Shown in pieces: positions 61,929-62,132 of a DNA stretch of 62,132 nucleotides. The DNA comes from an uncultured Lachnospiraceae bacterium (GTDB lineage: Bacteria > Bacillota > Clostridia > Lachnospirales > Lachnospiraceae): assembly GCA_902775555.1 (NCBI GenBank), contig CACYMQ010000018.1, positions 1-62,132 on the forward strand. Direction: 5' to 3'. Made by a program: the position numbers and the translations under genes. The number at the start of each line of letters is the position of its first letter. Position 1 is the first letter of the stretch. Under the pieces are notes generated by a model that was not told the DNA's origin, made no database searches, and was given only the letters and a program-made list of their open reading frames with translations.

Positions 61929-62132
61929 ATGAGAAACGACAAGGACACTTTATTCGTCGGAGTAGATCAGGTGCAGTTCGACCTGGGAGTATCCCGGGCA
62001 AAAGCATACGAAGTGATCAGAACTCTGAATGACCAGTTAAAAAAAGCGTATCCGAAAGCAATCGTCGTAGCAGGTCGCGTAAATCGCATCTGGTACGAGG
62101 AGGCTTGTCTTAAATCCGGGCGTGACAGAAAG
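61929..62132 (+). CDS. Excisionase-like helix-turn-helix protein, cut by window end
   Basis: The first 68 codons are visible, with no stop before the window ends. FVGVDQVQFDLGVSRAKAYEVI and the later VVAGRVNRIWYEEACL resemble Tn916 Xis-like and other excisionase-family DNA-binding proteins, which bend DNA for an integrase. GAAGGAGGTGAG before ATG 61929 is a very strong ribosome site. Position beside a phage-type regulator and beyond guaA supports an integrated element; the integrase would lie downstream, outside the window. Confidence 0.72.
   Translation, partial: MRNDKDTLFVGVDQVQFDLGVSRAKAYEVIRTLNDQLKKAYPKAIVVAGRVNRIWYEEACLKSGRDRK

Overview
The window looks like a piece of a Clostridia chromosome, most likely Lachnospiraceae. 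The reasons are the six-cysteine SCIFF peptide with its radical SAM maturase, a SecD-SecF fusion, HemZ, a tryptophan T-box, an FtsEX/CwlO-type gene set, and several families (DUF6382-FHA and what I remember as DUF5716/DUF5717) that I associate with that group. Base composition is moderate except for an AT-rich stretch at the right end. Both ends cut through genes. No rRNA, tRNA or CRISPR array was seen.

Left part (1-16565): the 3' part of lysA faces a cyclophilin across a shared terminator. Then come mltG and a same-strand block that looks like one phosphothreonine signalling unit: two proteins with an N-terminal DUF6382-like domain and a C-terminal FHA domain, a PP2C phosphatase, a transmembrane Ser/Thr kinase with a repeat-rich sensor part, a small membrane protein carrying six copies of an E-T-x-V-L motif, and a 1.8-kilo-residue secreted, membrane-anchored Ig-repeat protein. 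I regard this block as the most interesting system in the window. The E-T-x-V-L array has the shape of a phosphorylation-dependent docking strip for the two FHA proteins.

Middle part (16714-35118): a HAD phosphatase, SCIFF and its maturase, secDF, recJ, apt, the bifunctional (p)ppGpp enzyme, a metallo-beta-lactamase-fold hydrolase, hemZ, aspS, a prepilin-type peptidase and a secreted cell-wall-binding putative amidase. These are followed on the minus strand by a TrpB2-type tryptophan synthase beta chain behind a complete Trp T-box, and by a HisC-like aminotransferase.

Right-middle part (36319-51902): a three-gene set of poorly described proteins (a 1300-residue DUF5717-like protein, an Hsp70/actin-like DUF5716-like protein that is broken in this sequence, and a small helical protein), then valS, gdpP, rplI and dnaB. 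On the opposite strand are an orphan Card1/Can2-like CARF nuclease and a short-chain dehydrogenase. A LytR_C-domain protein follows.

Right end (52202-62132): a multi-sugar ABC ATPase (msmX type), two structured palindromic repeats, a CdaR/PucR-type regulator, ftsE-ftsX with their presumed effector hydrolase, a lipoprotein C-terminal-processing protease, and guaA. Immediately beyond guaA is a short AT-rich region with a broken XRE-type regulator and a divergent excisionase-like gene. This suggests the edge of an element integrated at the guaA 3' end. REP-like dispersed repeats sit between genes at three places (about 23975, 40223 and 50289).
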